The notes beneath the pieces are model-generated. The model saw only the letters and a program-made list of their open reading frames with translations. It searched no databases and was not told the origin of the DNA. From the NCBI GenBank assembly GCA_964516325.1, contig CAZFAP010000104.1:1-17677 (forward strand): a DNA stretch of 17,677 nucleotides, given 5' to 3'. The DNA comes from CAZFAP01 sp964516325 (GTDB taxonomy: Bacteria; Auribacterota; JABMQX01). Made by a program: the position numbers and the translations under genes. Every line of letters begins with the position of its first letter. The first letter of the stretch is position 1. Positions 1 through 7,914 of this stretch are shown here, piece after piece.

Positions 1-185
1 CCCCCTTTGACCTTGCGCCTCCCTTTCTTGATGCCCGTTCCCGAGTGGACTTCCTCCGAAACCGACAGGATGATGAGGCCTTTTTTCCTCAGCTCCGCAA
101 CCACGGCACGCTCGTTTTCGGCCTCGATAGTCGCCGCGACATCGCGGCCCGATAGGTCCTTGGCTAAGTATTTGAAGAGGCTCAC
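1..185 (-). CDS. pilC: PilC/GspF-family inner-membrane platform protein, N-terminal part (runs off the window)
   Basis: This is the inner-membrane platform protein that couples a PilB/GspE motor to pilin or pseudopilin assembly. Only the first 61 codons are in the window. They read SLFKYLAKDLSGRDVAATIE after the start, then an AVVAELRKKGLIILSV stretch. This is the usual opening of the T2SSF family (a YxAxDxxGxxxxGxIEAxxxxxAxxxLRxxGLxxLSI pattern). I chose the GTG at 183-185 because an AAAGGA ribosome site lies 8 nt upstream and the family pattern starts right there. It begins 72 nt after the stop of the PilB/GspE gene, the normal motor-then-platform order. The membrane segments and the GspF repeats would lie beyond position 1. 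It could equally be named gspF; the N-terminus cannot separate the two. Confidence 0.85.
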   Translation of the reverse strand, partial: MSLFKYLAKDLSGRDVAATIEAENERAVVAELRKKGLIILSVSEEVHSGTGIKKGRRKVKG

Positions 186-256
186 AATACAAATCCTTTC
201 GATTGATAGCCGCCCTGCTACGACTGCTCCCGCTCGGCACAGAAACACAGGCGCCT

Positions 257-1969
257 TTAATCGGCGGCCGTTTCCCTCAAGACCTCCTCGATGGTGGTCA
301 GGCCCTCGGCGGCCTTCTGCAAGGCATTCATCCGAAGGGTCTGCATTCCATGCTGTACGGCGACCTTCTTGATCTCCGTAGCCGAGGCTCTTTTTACCAC
401 GAGACTCCTTAACTCATCGTTCATCTGGAACAACTCAATGACGGACATTCTCCCCTTGTACCCGGAACCACCGCACCGATGACAACCCACCCCATGGCAG
501 AAGATCGGCTGGATGCCCGGAATCGGCGTGTAGTGACATCTCTCAAGAATGCCGGAATCCACGTCAATGGGCTTTTTACAGCCCGCGCAAATTCTCCGGA
601 CCAACCTCTGAGCCAGGACCATAATCACCGAAGATGAGATCAAAAACGGCTCTACGCCCATGTCGTCGAGCCGGGTGATGGCGGCAGGGGCGTTGTTCGT
701 GTGGAGAGTGCTGAACACGAGGTGCCCGGTCAGAGCCGCTTTGATGGCGATGTCCGCCGTCTCCTGATCGCGAATCTCTCCGACAAGCACGACATTCGGG
801 TCTTGCCGGAGTATAGACCGCAATCCCGCTCCGAACGTGAGCTCGATGTCCGGGTTCACCTGGACCTGGTTGATCCCCATGACCTGATACTCGATAGGGT
901 CCTCGACCGTAACAATGTTGATCTCCGGCTGATTGATTTCCGTAAGAGCTCCGTAAAGGGTTGTGGTTTTGCCACTTCCGGTAGGACCCGTTACAAGGAC
1001 CATGCCATAGGGCGCATGGATGGCTTCCTTGAACTTCGCCAGCGCGCTTTCCTCAAAGCCCAAATCCTCCAGCCTCCGAGCGGAAGCGCTTTTGTCCAGA
1101 ATACGCAACACAACCTTCTCGCCATGGGCCGTCGGCAGCACTGACACACGAAAATCAACGTCGCGACCTTTCAGCTTTATTCGGAAACGACCATCCTGCG
1201 GGCGGCGCCGCTCCGCGATATCCAGCTTCGAGATGATTTTGATTCGGGAGACAATCGCCGAATGCATGGCTCTTGGAGGCGACGTCCGCTCGTGAAGAAT
1301 TCCGTCAACTCGGTATCTCACCCTCATGACCTTTTCAAAAGGCTCGATATGTATGTCGCTGGCGCCATCCTGAACCGCCTGCACCAGGAGGATATTGACA
1401 ATCTGGATCACGGAGGTATCACCGGTCGCCTGAAGGAGTTGCTCGACATCTATTTCCTGGTCTTCCTCCTGCTTGGCGATTTCGACGGTGGGGACGGCGG
1501 TATCCTTGAGAATGTTTTCCAATCCCTGCTTGGGGGAGTGAATCTCGTCGAGCTTTTCCTGGACATCCTTCGGGTTGCTGATGACCGGCTGAATCTCCAT
1601 ACCGGTCATGAGTCGGAGGTCGTCGAGCGCGAACACATTGAGCGGGTCCGCCATGGCGACGGTGAGCGTGTTGCCCACCTTGGAAATGGGGACAACCTGG
1701 TAGAACATCGCCAACTGCTTGGAGATAAGCCCCGCGATTTCCTCCGGGATTCTGATTTTGCTCAGACTGACCGGCGGAATCCCCAGATGGTCGCTGAGGC
1801 TCATCATGAGGTCATCGGCGCTGACGTACCGAAGGTCAATCAGAATCCGGCTTAACTGGCCTCCCTTCTCCTTCTGGATGGCCCGTGCCTCCTCGAGTTG
1901 CTCCTCCGTTACGAGTCGGCTGCTGACCAAAACCTGGACAAGTCTGTCTTTGAGGGATGTGTCTGTCAT
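257..1969 (-). CDS. pilB: PilB/GspE-family secretion/pilus extension ATPase
   Basis: This is a hexameric cytoplasmic ATPase that powers type IV pilus extension or type II secretion, 570 residues and full length for the family. Residues 1-150 form an MshEN/GspE_N domain. The motor domain shows Walker A GPTGSGKTTT near residue 328, an Asp box (VEDPIEY), Walker B ending VVLVGEIRD, and a His box (STLHTN). A tetracysteine zinc site follows: CAGC at 461-464, then CHRC about 30 residues later. The frame is open to an ATG at 1993, but that codon lies inside a family B hairpin. The ATG at 1967-1969 has GAGG 8 nt upstream and starts at the family's normal position, so I prefer it. Both c-di-GMP-type MshEN half-motifs look degenerate: RLV instead of RLG at residues 9-11 and QLS at 38-40. 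The neighbours are a separate MshEN protein upstream and PilC/GspF downstream. Whether it serves a pilus or T2SS is not decided by sequence; the nearby GspA/GspB pair leans towards secretion. Confidence 0.95.
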   Translation of the reverse strand: MTDTSLKDRLVQVLVSSRLVTEEQLEEARAIQKEKGGQLSRILIDLRYVSADDLMMSLSDHLGIPPVSLSKIRIPEEIAGLISKQLAMFYQVVPISKVGNTLTVAMADPLNVFALDDLRLMTGMEIQPVISNPKDVQEKLDEIHSPKQGLENILKDTAVPTVEIAKQEEDQEIDVEQLLQATGDTSVIQIVNILLVQAVQDGASDIHIEPFEKVMRVRYRVDGILHERTSPPRAMHSAIVSRIKIISKLDIAERRRPQDGRFRIKLKGRDVDFRVSVLPTAHGEKVVLRILDKSASARRLEDLGFEESALAKFKEAIHAPYGMVLVTGPTGSGKTTTLYGALTEINQPEINIVTVEDPIEYQVMGINQVQVNPDIELTFGAGLRSILRQDPNVVLVGEIRDQETADIAIKAALTGHLVFSTLHTNNAPAAITRLDDMGVEPFLISSSVIMVLAQRLVRRICAGCKKPIDVDSGILERCHYTPIPGIQPIFCHGVGCHRCGGSGYKGRMSVIELFQMNDELRSLVVKRASATEIKKVAVQHGMQTLRMNALQKAAEGLTTIEEVLRETAAD

Positions 1970-1982
1970 ATCTGCCGCCTCA

Positions 1983-2010
1983 GGGGACACCATATAAGCA
2001 TGGTGTCCCC
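1983..2010 (+). repeat. Family B hairpin, copy 1 (upstream of pilB)
   Basis: Perfect 11-bp arms (ggggacaccat / atggtgtcccc) enclose a 6-nt loop. It lies 13 nt upstream of the chosen pilB start, so it would be in the leader of pilB. It also supplies the false upstream ATG of that frame. Confidence 0.9.
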
Positions 2011-2047
2011 TCTCAGAAGTGCACCCTCTCTGCGTGGGCCGGACCCG

Positions 2048-2121
2048 GTAGCGCAGGCGTCCCCGCCTGCATTCCCTCCTTTGCCTCTGGATGAATATGC
2101 AGGCGGGGACGCCTGCGCTAC
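2048..2121 (+). repeat. Family A palindromic element, copy 1 (intergenic)
   Basis: 74-bp element with outer arms gtagcgcaggcgtccccgcc and their reverse complement. Each arm also folds on itself (GCAGGCG/CGCCTGC). It fills most of the gap between the MshEN coiled-coil gene and pilB, together with family B copy 1. Confidence 0.9.
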
Positions 2122-2128
2122 GAGAGGG

Positions 2129-3595
2129 CTAACTGTAGTGCTCCTCATGTTTCGCTTTAATGTCGGACCACGAACTGATGAAGTACCTTATCTTCAAACC
2201 GCCGACATGCTGCTCCACTTCGTGTTTCTGCCGCTCGTCCAGCGGAATTCCCATAGAAATGAGCAGCGTGTTGGCAATTCTGTCGGCCGGCATCAGACTG
2301 TATTTGAGGGCGGTCTCCTTGGGAATGACTGCGGCGACATCGTCCGGAATCTGATAATTCGCCAGCGGAAGGTAAGGCACGCCCGCCTGGGCAACCAAGG
2401 CATTGATGATGTCCTCTTCCGTGGCATAGCCGCACTCAACCAGAATCTGCCCGAGGGGCTTATGGTCTTTTGCCTGTCGGGCTATGGCTTCTTCCAGATG
2501 TTCTCTCGTTACCAAGCCGTGCTGAACAAGAATTGCCCCCAACGCCTTGCCCACCTCGTCTTTGGAAGTTTTGGATGCGGTCGTCGGCTGCGGTGCGCCT
2601 TCCCCCGAAGGCTCCGCCACGGACTCGAGGCTGTGCGAAGCCACTACCACGATGTCCGGCTTCTCTAACTTTGTCTTCGGGGAAGACGGCGGCCGTTTCT
2701 CAGGGAGGCCCCGTTCCCTTTTCTGAACGAGCATCTCCTTTCCCCTGAGTTCCACCTGGAGTTCGCGGAGTTCCTCCTTGACTTTTCGGAGGGCCAGGTC
2801 TGCGGCGGCTTCCGCCTGCTCGGCGTGGACGACCGCTCCCTGCCAGGTGGAGCGGAGTTGCGTCTCCTTTTTGTCTTTCAGCTCTTCAGTCTTTTCCTGA
2901 AAATCCCGTTCGCGCTCCTCCGAAAGTCGCTGCCATTCTTCCTCGAACGCCTTGTCTCTTGAAGCGAGGAGCTTTTCGGCTTTCTTGACGCTTTTACGAA
3001 TGTCGTTGAACTCGTCGTCCTGTATGATGTTGTCCGCCTTTTTACTCAGGCTTTCGGTGACCTGATTGAGGACCTCAGTTCGTCCCTCGGCGAGCCAGTG
3101 CTCGCGTTCCGTTACGAGTTCCCCCATCTCCGAATCCACTTTTTCCTCGATCCCTTTCAAGAGGCTGCTAATCTCCTCGTCTTCTCCTCTTCTGGCGTCG
3201 CGAGCCTTGGCACTCGCTTTGAGGAAGGCCTGTTCCGCCTGGTCCAATTCTCGCAGCTTTTCCTTGCACCGCGCCTGGACTTCCTGCAACTGTATCTCCG
3301 CCCTCAAGGCGGGCAAATCTGCCCCCGAATACCCGATTTCCTCGAGCTTGCTGAGCGCCTCGGCGTCCTTGGGGTCAATTTCGAGCAGCCCGATGTACTC
3401 TTTTGCAGCTAATTCGGGCCGCTTTGAATCAAGATGAGCCTGTGCCAGACTCGTAACGACCCGCTTGAAATCCTCCCGCCTGTCGAGGCGCCGGTAGAGG
3501 TCCTTCAGAGTCAGATAGTTCTCGACAGCTTCGGGGGAGCTTTGCAGGATCATCTCGAACATCTGGGCAGAGCGCTCGAGTTCCCCCCTGTCCAT
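2129..3595 (-). CDS. TPR/coiled-coil protein with C-terminal MshEN-type domain
   Basis: A 488-residue soluble protein with no signal peptide or membrane segment. Residues 5-88 look like TPR-type helical repeats (for example EYIGLLEIDPKDAEALSKLEEIGY, spread over 67-89). Residues about 95-300 are rich in Glu, Lys, Arg, Gln and Ala, with heptad-like spacing, and should form a long coiled coil. A Pro/Ser linker follows, and residues 347-488 are an MshEN (GspE N-terminal) domain without any ATPase. This domain keeps LG at 352-353 and 381-382 and Gln at 374 and 403, key positions of the family's c-di-GMP-binding half-motifs. The frame is open further upstream, but I chose the ATG at 3593-3595: AAGGA lies 7 nt upstream and the codons before it look non-coding. 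Directly upstream of pilB, it may be an adaptor or c-di-GMP sensor for that motor; this role is inference. Confidence 0.85.
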   Translation of the reverse strand: MDRGELERSAQMFEMILQSSPEAVENYLTLKDLYRRLDRREDFKRVVTSLAQAHLDSKRPELAAKEYIGLLEIDPKDAEALSKLEEIGYSGADLPALRAEIQLQEVQARCKEKLRELDQAEQAFLKASAKARDARRGEDEEISSLLKGIEEKVDSEMGELVTEREHWLAEGRTEVLNQVTESLSKKADNIIQDDEFNDIRKSVKKAEKLLASRDKAFEEEWQRLSEERERDFQEKTEELKDKKETQLRSTWQGAVVHAEQAEAAADLALRKVKEELRELQVELRGKEMLVQKRERGLPEKRPPSSPKTKLEKPDIVVVASHSLESVAEPSGEGAPQPTTASKTSKDEVGKALGAILVQHGLVTREHLEEAIARQAKDHKPLGQILVECGYATEEDIINALVAQAGVPYLPLANYQIPDDVAAVIPKETALKYSLMPADRIANTLLISMGIPLDERQKHEVEQHVGGLKIRYFISSWSDIKAKHEEHYS

Positions 3596-4001
3596 AACTA
3601 CATCCTTCTGCGTCCGCTGAACGTTTGTGCCCTGAGTCTGCACGTTCCCGTAATTCCTCGCCTTTGATTTCAGGATAGGCAAACTGTGTGTGGACCGGAA
3701 ATGCGAAGAGAAAGAGACACCTCTTAACGTTGTGCCGCTGAGTGAGCAAATCGCGTGCCGAGCAGCGGGCGTCCCCGTCGGCAGCCGATCCCCCCTCAGT
3801 CCCGTCTTCTCAAGCCTCGTCCCCCGCACCTTTTTGAACTCCGCTGTCTCATAACCGTCCCCCCTCTGAGGGAAGACTGAGACCCCCAAACCGGCGGAAT
3901 GCCTTCTCGAAACGGGCAACCCGTTCAACCCATTTCAAAGCTACAGAATCGCCTCTCCAAGCCGACTCCGAAAAGGCATCAGCCGGCAGAAGGAAGTTCC
4001 G

Positions 4002-4098
4002 CGGCGACAGGAACTCTGGCCAGCGTCTCCCGGAGAACTCTTCCCCGTACGGGAGAGGTTCCGGACTGTCAAGCGCCTGCGCAATCCGAGAGCAGATT
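4002..4098. repeat. Family F intergenic repeat, copy 1
   Basis: 97-bp segment that aligns without gaps to 7915-8011 with 86 matches (about 89%). Of the 11 differences, 5 are G/C swaps and 6 are transitions. Both copies lie in intergenic DNA near the 3' ends of neighbouring genes. Confidence 0.85.
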
Positions 4099-4376
4099 CT
4101 GTGGTAAGTGGACTCCGTTCCGGGCTACTCAGCCTTCGGACGCAGAGGAGAGTGGAAAAGGCTGTTTCTGGATAGGAAGATGCGACACACCCGAAAACCT
4201 CATTCCCCACACTCGAATGGAGTCCCCTGTTCTGCATACGAATTATCGCTTCCCCGGCTGGCGAACGCCGCAGCCCACTGACCCGACACGGACCTCCTAC
4301 AAACGAACGTCAGGCAAAGCCCCAATCTCCCGGTCCGCTCTCTGTATTGGCGACCAACTCTTGATCGCCTCCACAA

Positions 4377-4391
4377 ACCCACCAAGTGGGT
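4377..4391 (-). terminator. Possible weak hairpin terminator after the Roadblock-like gene
   Basis: On the minus strand a 6-bp stem (ACCCAC/GTGGGT) with a 3-nt loop begins 19 nt after the stop codon of the 1086-residue gene. It is followed by TTTG rather than a true U-run, so termination is uncertain. Confidence 0.3.
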
Positions 4392-4410
4392 GAGAGGCTT
4401 TCGCTCTTCG

Positions 4411-7400
4411 TCAGAGCTGGATCGCTTTTATGGCTTTATCCGCTTTTGCCTTTGCGAACCCTTCAGCGCAATTCGCCGGGAAGACGCAGACGAGGTAGGA
4501 GGAAGGCTCTGCACCCGCCCTGTGGAAAGTCAGCTTTGCTCGCGACGTGACCACGACGGACGACTCAAACTCCCCGACGCCAACCTGAGAGCAATACTGC
4601 GAGAAGAGCCTGAAATCGAAGGTCCCTCCGCCGGAAATTCCTTTGGCTGAAAACGTCCCACCCCAGGCGACCATGAATTTCTCCCCGGAGCCTGTGCAGC
4701 CCGAAAGGTAGCTTTGAATCCCGCACTCGCTGAGAACTGAAACAACCTTTCGGCAGGTTTCCTCCGGGAGACCGCCCGGCCAAACGGGCATCCTCTTAAA
4801 TTGCATGTTCAGCTCGCGGTTGAACCGTGGGAACTGTAACCCCGCCCCAGTCGGGGACGGCAGGTCATGCAATCCGCCCTCAAACCTATCGAGGAAAAGA
4901 CTCATGGTGCCGGCGGCGCTCCGATTCAGACTGCCAAGAATAACCAGGCGGTTCGGTTCGCCGCGGACGATCTCGCCGCCGACTACGACGCCGTCTGTGG
5001 AATGAATGACAAGCTTGAAAGGCTCGCCAAGACCGTATCCGCCACAGAAACCGTTCATCTGTGCCATCATTTCAAGCATGCCGGAAGTTGCCGCCTCTCG
5101 GTTCAAACCGGACGGCGCAAGGACAATCGCAAAACAACCTTCCTGCGCATAAGCGACATGCTCGGAAACCCCCAACCCATGACATTTTTGGAGAAGAGTG
5201 CGCAGAATTGTCCTACCCGTTTCCACCGCAACCGCTTTCTTCTGCGTAGCCACACCCACAATTGGGGACTCCTCCGCATGTCCCTCCACTGCGACCTCTT
5301 CCGCGACGAACGCGGGACCGCTCAACTTTCCTGCCGGGACAGCGACAGCCTTCTCGGCAGCCCCGACGGTCTCCCGAGCGGGCATGACGGTCGCCGGTAG
5401 CGCAGGCGTCTCGCCTGCATTCGCTCCTTTCCCTCTGGATGAAGATGCAGGCGGGGATGCCTGCGCTACAGCCTCGGCAAAGGGTGCGGAGATTTCCTCA
5501 CACTCGGGCTGGAACTCCTGTCCCTCGAGCGGCTTCGCAATTTCTTCCATGACTTGACCGATGACCTCCGCGAGCGGCAACTCGATCAACCCGCCCGCGA
5601 ACCTGGCCTTGATCTGCTCGACCGACATCGCCAGGTGCTCCGGAGCAAGTTGAAACGTCAGTATCTCGACTGGGATTACGACTCGCCCTTCGTTCAGTTG
5701 GCCCCTCACCATACTTCGCGGAATTCTCAGAGTCTCCCTGGCGAGAAACCGCTTTACCTCGACGATGGGCGCACGTAACGCACCTGGAGGCAGGAGACCG
5801 ACGAGCGTGCTCACGGACACGCCGAGAGGGTCGGGCTCCCGAAGCATGTCAGCGAATGAAGGACCGGATGGCCTTTCTTTCCGAAGCGGAGCTGCCGGGG
5901 GCTTGTCAAGGCTATCGCCTTTCCTGAAAACAAGCCTTGACAAGCCCTCCGCACGACCTGAGAAAAGTTGAGCGGTCCCGCATTCGTGCGGAGATGGACC
6001 GCTCAACTTTGCTGCCTCGAGGAAGGGGTCGGGCATATCCTCCAGAGCAAGTTGCTCTGTTTGTTCCGGAGGAGCGAGAACCTCAGGCTCCAATTGAGGC
6101 ACGATTTCGCGGAGGGGAAGCTCGATTTCGCCCTTTGGGAGTGAGCGAACGATGTCAAGCTCCGAAAGCGAAAGACACCCCTCCGGAAATTGGGTGAGGA
6201 CATGTCCGACTTTGAGCTTGACCTCGCCGCCTGCCAGTTGCGGGACGATCAACTCGACAGGAACAACCACGGTATCAGGAAGACGAGAGCTGCGGTCCGA
6301 TCCCTCTGGGGCGAAGGCGCCTCTGGGCAGTTGTGAGAGGACCGATTCGACGGCAATCTCAATCACGTTGCGAGACCGCTCGAAGAGCAGCCGCTCTTCC
6401 TCAGGAACAACGGCTGCCGTTTCAGCGACTTGCGGCGAAGGCTCAAGGACGGGCCGAGCCGGAGCCGGTTTCGCTTCGGGGGGGCGTTTGACGTGTATCG
6501 GCGGTTTCTCCACGACCGGTTGCGCTGAAAGAGGCGCCAGCTCCCGAAACAAGTCGGGAAATTCCACATCCACTTCCGGCTGAAACTCCTGAGCCGGAGG
6601 TTCAAAAGTCGCTATCTGTAGCGCAGGCGTCTCGCCTGCATCCGCTGCTTTGCCTGCGCATGAAGATGCAGGCGGGGACGCCTGCGCTACGATTTTCTTG
6701 AGAGCCTCATAGACCGCTTGGAGGGGGAGTTCCATCCTGCCTTCCGGGAACTTCCGGGCTACCTCCTGCGGGGCTTCCGCGAAAGCCTCCGGAGGTATCC
6801 CCAAGATGACGGCGAGCGCTTCGACTTCAATTCTGCCTTCGGGAAGCTGAGGAAGAACGTCTTCGAGGGGAATCGGAACGTACGGCGAGATTTCTTCAAT
6901 CTCGGAAGCGGACATCGCCAGGACGCTCTCAGGGAACGCCTTGAGGATTCCGCCCACGGGAATAGAAACATACTCCCCTTCTGCCGCTGCGGCTTCCGTA
7001 GCGCAGGCGTCCCCGCCTGCATGTTCATCCAGAGGCAAACGAGGGAGTGCAGGCGAGACGCCTGCGCTACCGATTGCGATGCCTTGGCCAACCGCCAGCC
7101 GCGCGGCCCGCTCGGCCTGAGACATGAGCCGCTCGCCCTCGGGGCTTGTCAAGGCAATCAATTTTCCTGAAAGAGGCTTGACAAGCCCTCCGGAGGATCT
7201 GAGAAAAGTTGAGCGGTCTGGCATTGCTGCGGAGATAGACCACTCAACTTTGCTCAACAGCATCACGACGATGCCGCTCAGGAAAATGTGCACGAGAACG
7301 GAAGGCAAGGAGAGAAAGCCAGCCTGAGAAAGAGCCATCATGACGTCCGGATACGGCCGAAACCGGAACGAAAGGGCCGTGGCTACGGTGAAAATGACCT

Positions 7401-7671
7401 TAAACGTGCATAGAAGCACGAACGTTTTCAGCCAACTCCTTGCACCGGAAAAGCTGGTAAGAAGAGCAGCGAGGACCACAAAGACGAAGACGGTGAACGG
7501 CAGCGACATCCACCATTCCAGCGGAAGATACGCCGGACTGCCGCGCTCGCGGAGAGACACCCAGAGGCTCTCGAGGAGGCGGGTCAGCAAGGCATCAATG
7601 CCCAGCATCAACAGAACGACAATCAGCACCCACCCGAGACCAACAGTTCTTTCTCTTGGCTCTTCCATCAT
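4411..7671 (-). CDS. Large membrane protein with PQLP-type repeats and a possible Roadblock/LC7-like domain
   Basis: A 1086-residue protein. About four membrane segments lie in residues 13-36, 53-77, 80-101 and 118-141. A long, presumably cytoplasmic part follows. It carries three clusters (about 232-330, 415-540 and 610-720) of a recurring unit, roughly V-x-I/V-P-L-x-x-V-L-P-Q-L-P-x-G-x-I-E-L. Examples are VPIPLEDVLPQLPEGRIEVE and IELPLREIVPQLEPEVL. Residues about 818-928 have the length and hydrophobic pattern of a Roadblock/LC7 (MglB-like) domain. A final unrecognised 158-residue domain is Gly- and Cys-containing. I recall such PQLP repeats beside Roadblock domains in Planctomycetota and relatives, but did not verify this. 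I chose the ATG at 7669-7671 (GGGGAA 8 nt upstream) because the 113 codons before it look non-coding and include repeat F. Five repeat elements lie inside the gene: A at 5397, 6618 and 6998, and C/D at 5899 and 7142. Function unknown; between a kinase and an MshEN protein it may be a signalling scaffold. Confidence 0.8.
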   Translation of the reverse strand: MMEEPRERTVGLGWVLIVVLLMLGIDALLTRLLESLWVSLRERGSPAYLPLEWWMSLPFTVFVFVVLAALLTSFSGARSWLKTFVLLCTFKVIFTVATALSFRFRPYPDVMMALSQAGFLSLPSVLVHIFLSGIVVMLLSKVEWSISAAMPDRSTFLRSSGGLVKPLSGKLIALTSPEGERLMSQAERAARLAVGQGIAIGSAGVSPALPRLPLDEHAGGDACATEAAAAEGEYVSIPVGGILKAFPESVLAMSASEIEEISPYVPIPLEDVLPQLPEGRIEVEALAVILGIPPEAFAEAPQEVARKFPEGRMELPLQAVYEALKKIVAQASPPASSCAGKAADAGETPALQIATFEPPAQEFQPEVDVEFPDLFRELAPLSAQPVVEKPPIHVKRPPEAKPAPARPVLEPSPQVAETAAVVPEEERLLFERSRNVIEIAVESVLSQLPRGAFAPEGSDRSSRLPDTVVVPVELIVPQLAGGEVKLKVGHVLTQFPEGCLSLSELDIVRSLPKGEIELPLREIVPQLEPEVLAPPEQTEQLALEDMPDPFLEAAKLSGPSPHECGTAQLFSGRAEGLSRLVFRKGDSLDKPPAAPLRKERPSGPSFADMLREPDPLGVSVSTLVGLLPPGALRAPIVEVKRFLARETLRIPRSMVRGQLNEGRVVIPVEILTFQLAPEHLAMSVEQIKARFAGGLIELPLAEVIGQVMEEIAKPLEGQEFQPECEEISAPFAEAVAQASPPASSSRGKGANAGETPALPATVMPARETVGAAEKAVAVPAGKLSGPAFVAEEVAVEGHAEESPIVGVATQKKAVAVETGRTILRTLLQKCHGLGVSEHVAYAQEGCFAIVLAPSGLNREAATSGMLEMMAQMNGFCGGYGLGEPFKLVIHSTDGVVVGGEIVRGEPNRLVILGSLNRSAAGTMSLFLDRFEGGLHDLPSPTGAGLQFPRFNRELNMQFKRMPVWPGGLPEETCRKVVSVLSECGIQSYLSGCTGSGEKFMVAWGGTFSAKGISGGGTFDFRLFSQYCSQVGVGEFESSVVVTSRAKLTFHRAGAEPSSYLVCVFPANCAEGFAKAKADKAIKAIQL
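5315..5334. repeat. Possible half copy of hairpin D
   Basis: The 15-mer ggaccgctcaacttt, the right arm of hairpin D at 5996-6010, recurs here exactly and is followed by cctgcc instead of gctgcc. The left arm is absent. It lies inside the large Roadblock-like gene and encodes GKLSGP. It could be a relic or part of the host protein. Confidence 0.45.
5397..5469 (+). repeat. Family A palindromic element, copy 2 (inside a gene)
   Basis: 73-bp element within the large Roadblock-like gene. On the coding strand it adds VAQASPPASSSRGKGANAGE plus TPAL, about residues 735-759, with no stop or frameshift. Confidence 0.92.
5899..6010. repeat. Composite C/D double-hairpin element, copy 1 (inside a gene)
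   Basis: Hairpin C has exact 14-bp arms (gggcttgtcaaggc at 5899-5912 and its complement at 5934-5947). Hairpin D has exact 15-bp arms (aaagttgagcggtcc at 5964-5978 and its complement at 5996-6010). The block is in frame in the large Roadblock-like gene, about residues 554-591. It is similar over its whole length to 7142-7251. Confidence 0.88.
6618..6690 (+). repeat. Family A palindromic element, copy 3 (inside a gene)
   Basis: 73-bp element within the large Roadblock-like gene, about residues 328-352. It encodes VAQASPPASSCAGKAADAGE plus TPAL directly after the first PQLP-repeat cluster, so it sits in a linker. Confidence 0.92.
6998..7070 (-). repeat. Family A palindromic element, copy 4, inverted (inside a gene)
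   Basis: 73-bp element in the opposite orientation to the other full copies, judged by the loop. It therefore encodes a different peptide, GSAGVSPALPRLPLDEHAGG followed by DACAT, about residues 201-225 of the large Roadblock-like protein. It has no stop. Confidence 0.9.
7142..7251. repeat. Composite C/D double-hairpin element, copy 2 (inside a gene)
   Basis: Same order as the copy at 5899. Hairpin C arms are 7142-7155 and 7175-7188 with one mismatch; hairpin D arms begin at 7205 and end at 7251 with one mismatch. It lies just after the fourth membrane segment of the large Roadblock-like protein, in frame, about residues 141-177. Confidence 0.87.
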
Positions 7672-7914
7672 CTGCAAAGTTCCCCAAAAAGGATTTCCTG
7701 AAGCTCTTCTCTGTTTCTCGCAGCTGTGATGCAATCCTGTACCGCCAACAGCGACCTGCAGCCCATCCTGCTTAACCCGGCCGAGGGGGCTTCGCCTTTG
7801 CTCCAGTTGTTTGTCGCGCCAGAATATCCGACTGCCTCCACTTCGCCGAAGCCCCCGGTTGAAGCTCTCCGACGGGCTTCGTGCACACAACAAGCCTCTC
7901 CCCTCCACAACCAA

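Larger units (their letters stand above)
3596..4410. other. Long intergenic region (815 bp), no convincing gene
   Basis: No frame on either strand gives a credible protein; the plus-strand ORF at 3899-4393 is Pro/Arg/Ser-rich, lacks a ribosome site and has no recognisable domain. The region holds one family F repeat copy (4002-4098) and a short hairpin near 4377-4391. A promoter for the MshEN-protein/pilB/pilC group would be expected here, but I could not recognise one. Confidence 0.6.

Noticed and set aside
1970..1993. Upstream ATG of the pilB frame (MVSPEAAD)
   Set aside because: The ATG is part of a family B hairpin; the ATG at 1967-1969 has its own ribosome site and fits the family start.
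3596..3928. 111-codon N-terminal extension of the coiled-coil gene
   Set aside because: Arg/Gly/Ser-rich non-coding-like translation; AAGGA directly before the ATG at 3595 supports the shorter form.
3899..4393. Plus-strand ORF of 164 codons in the long intergenic region
   Set aside because: Pro/Arg/Ser-rich translation, no ribosome site, includes a family F repeat, and resembles no protein; likely open by GC bias.
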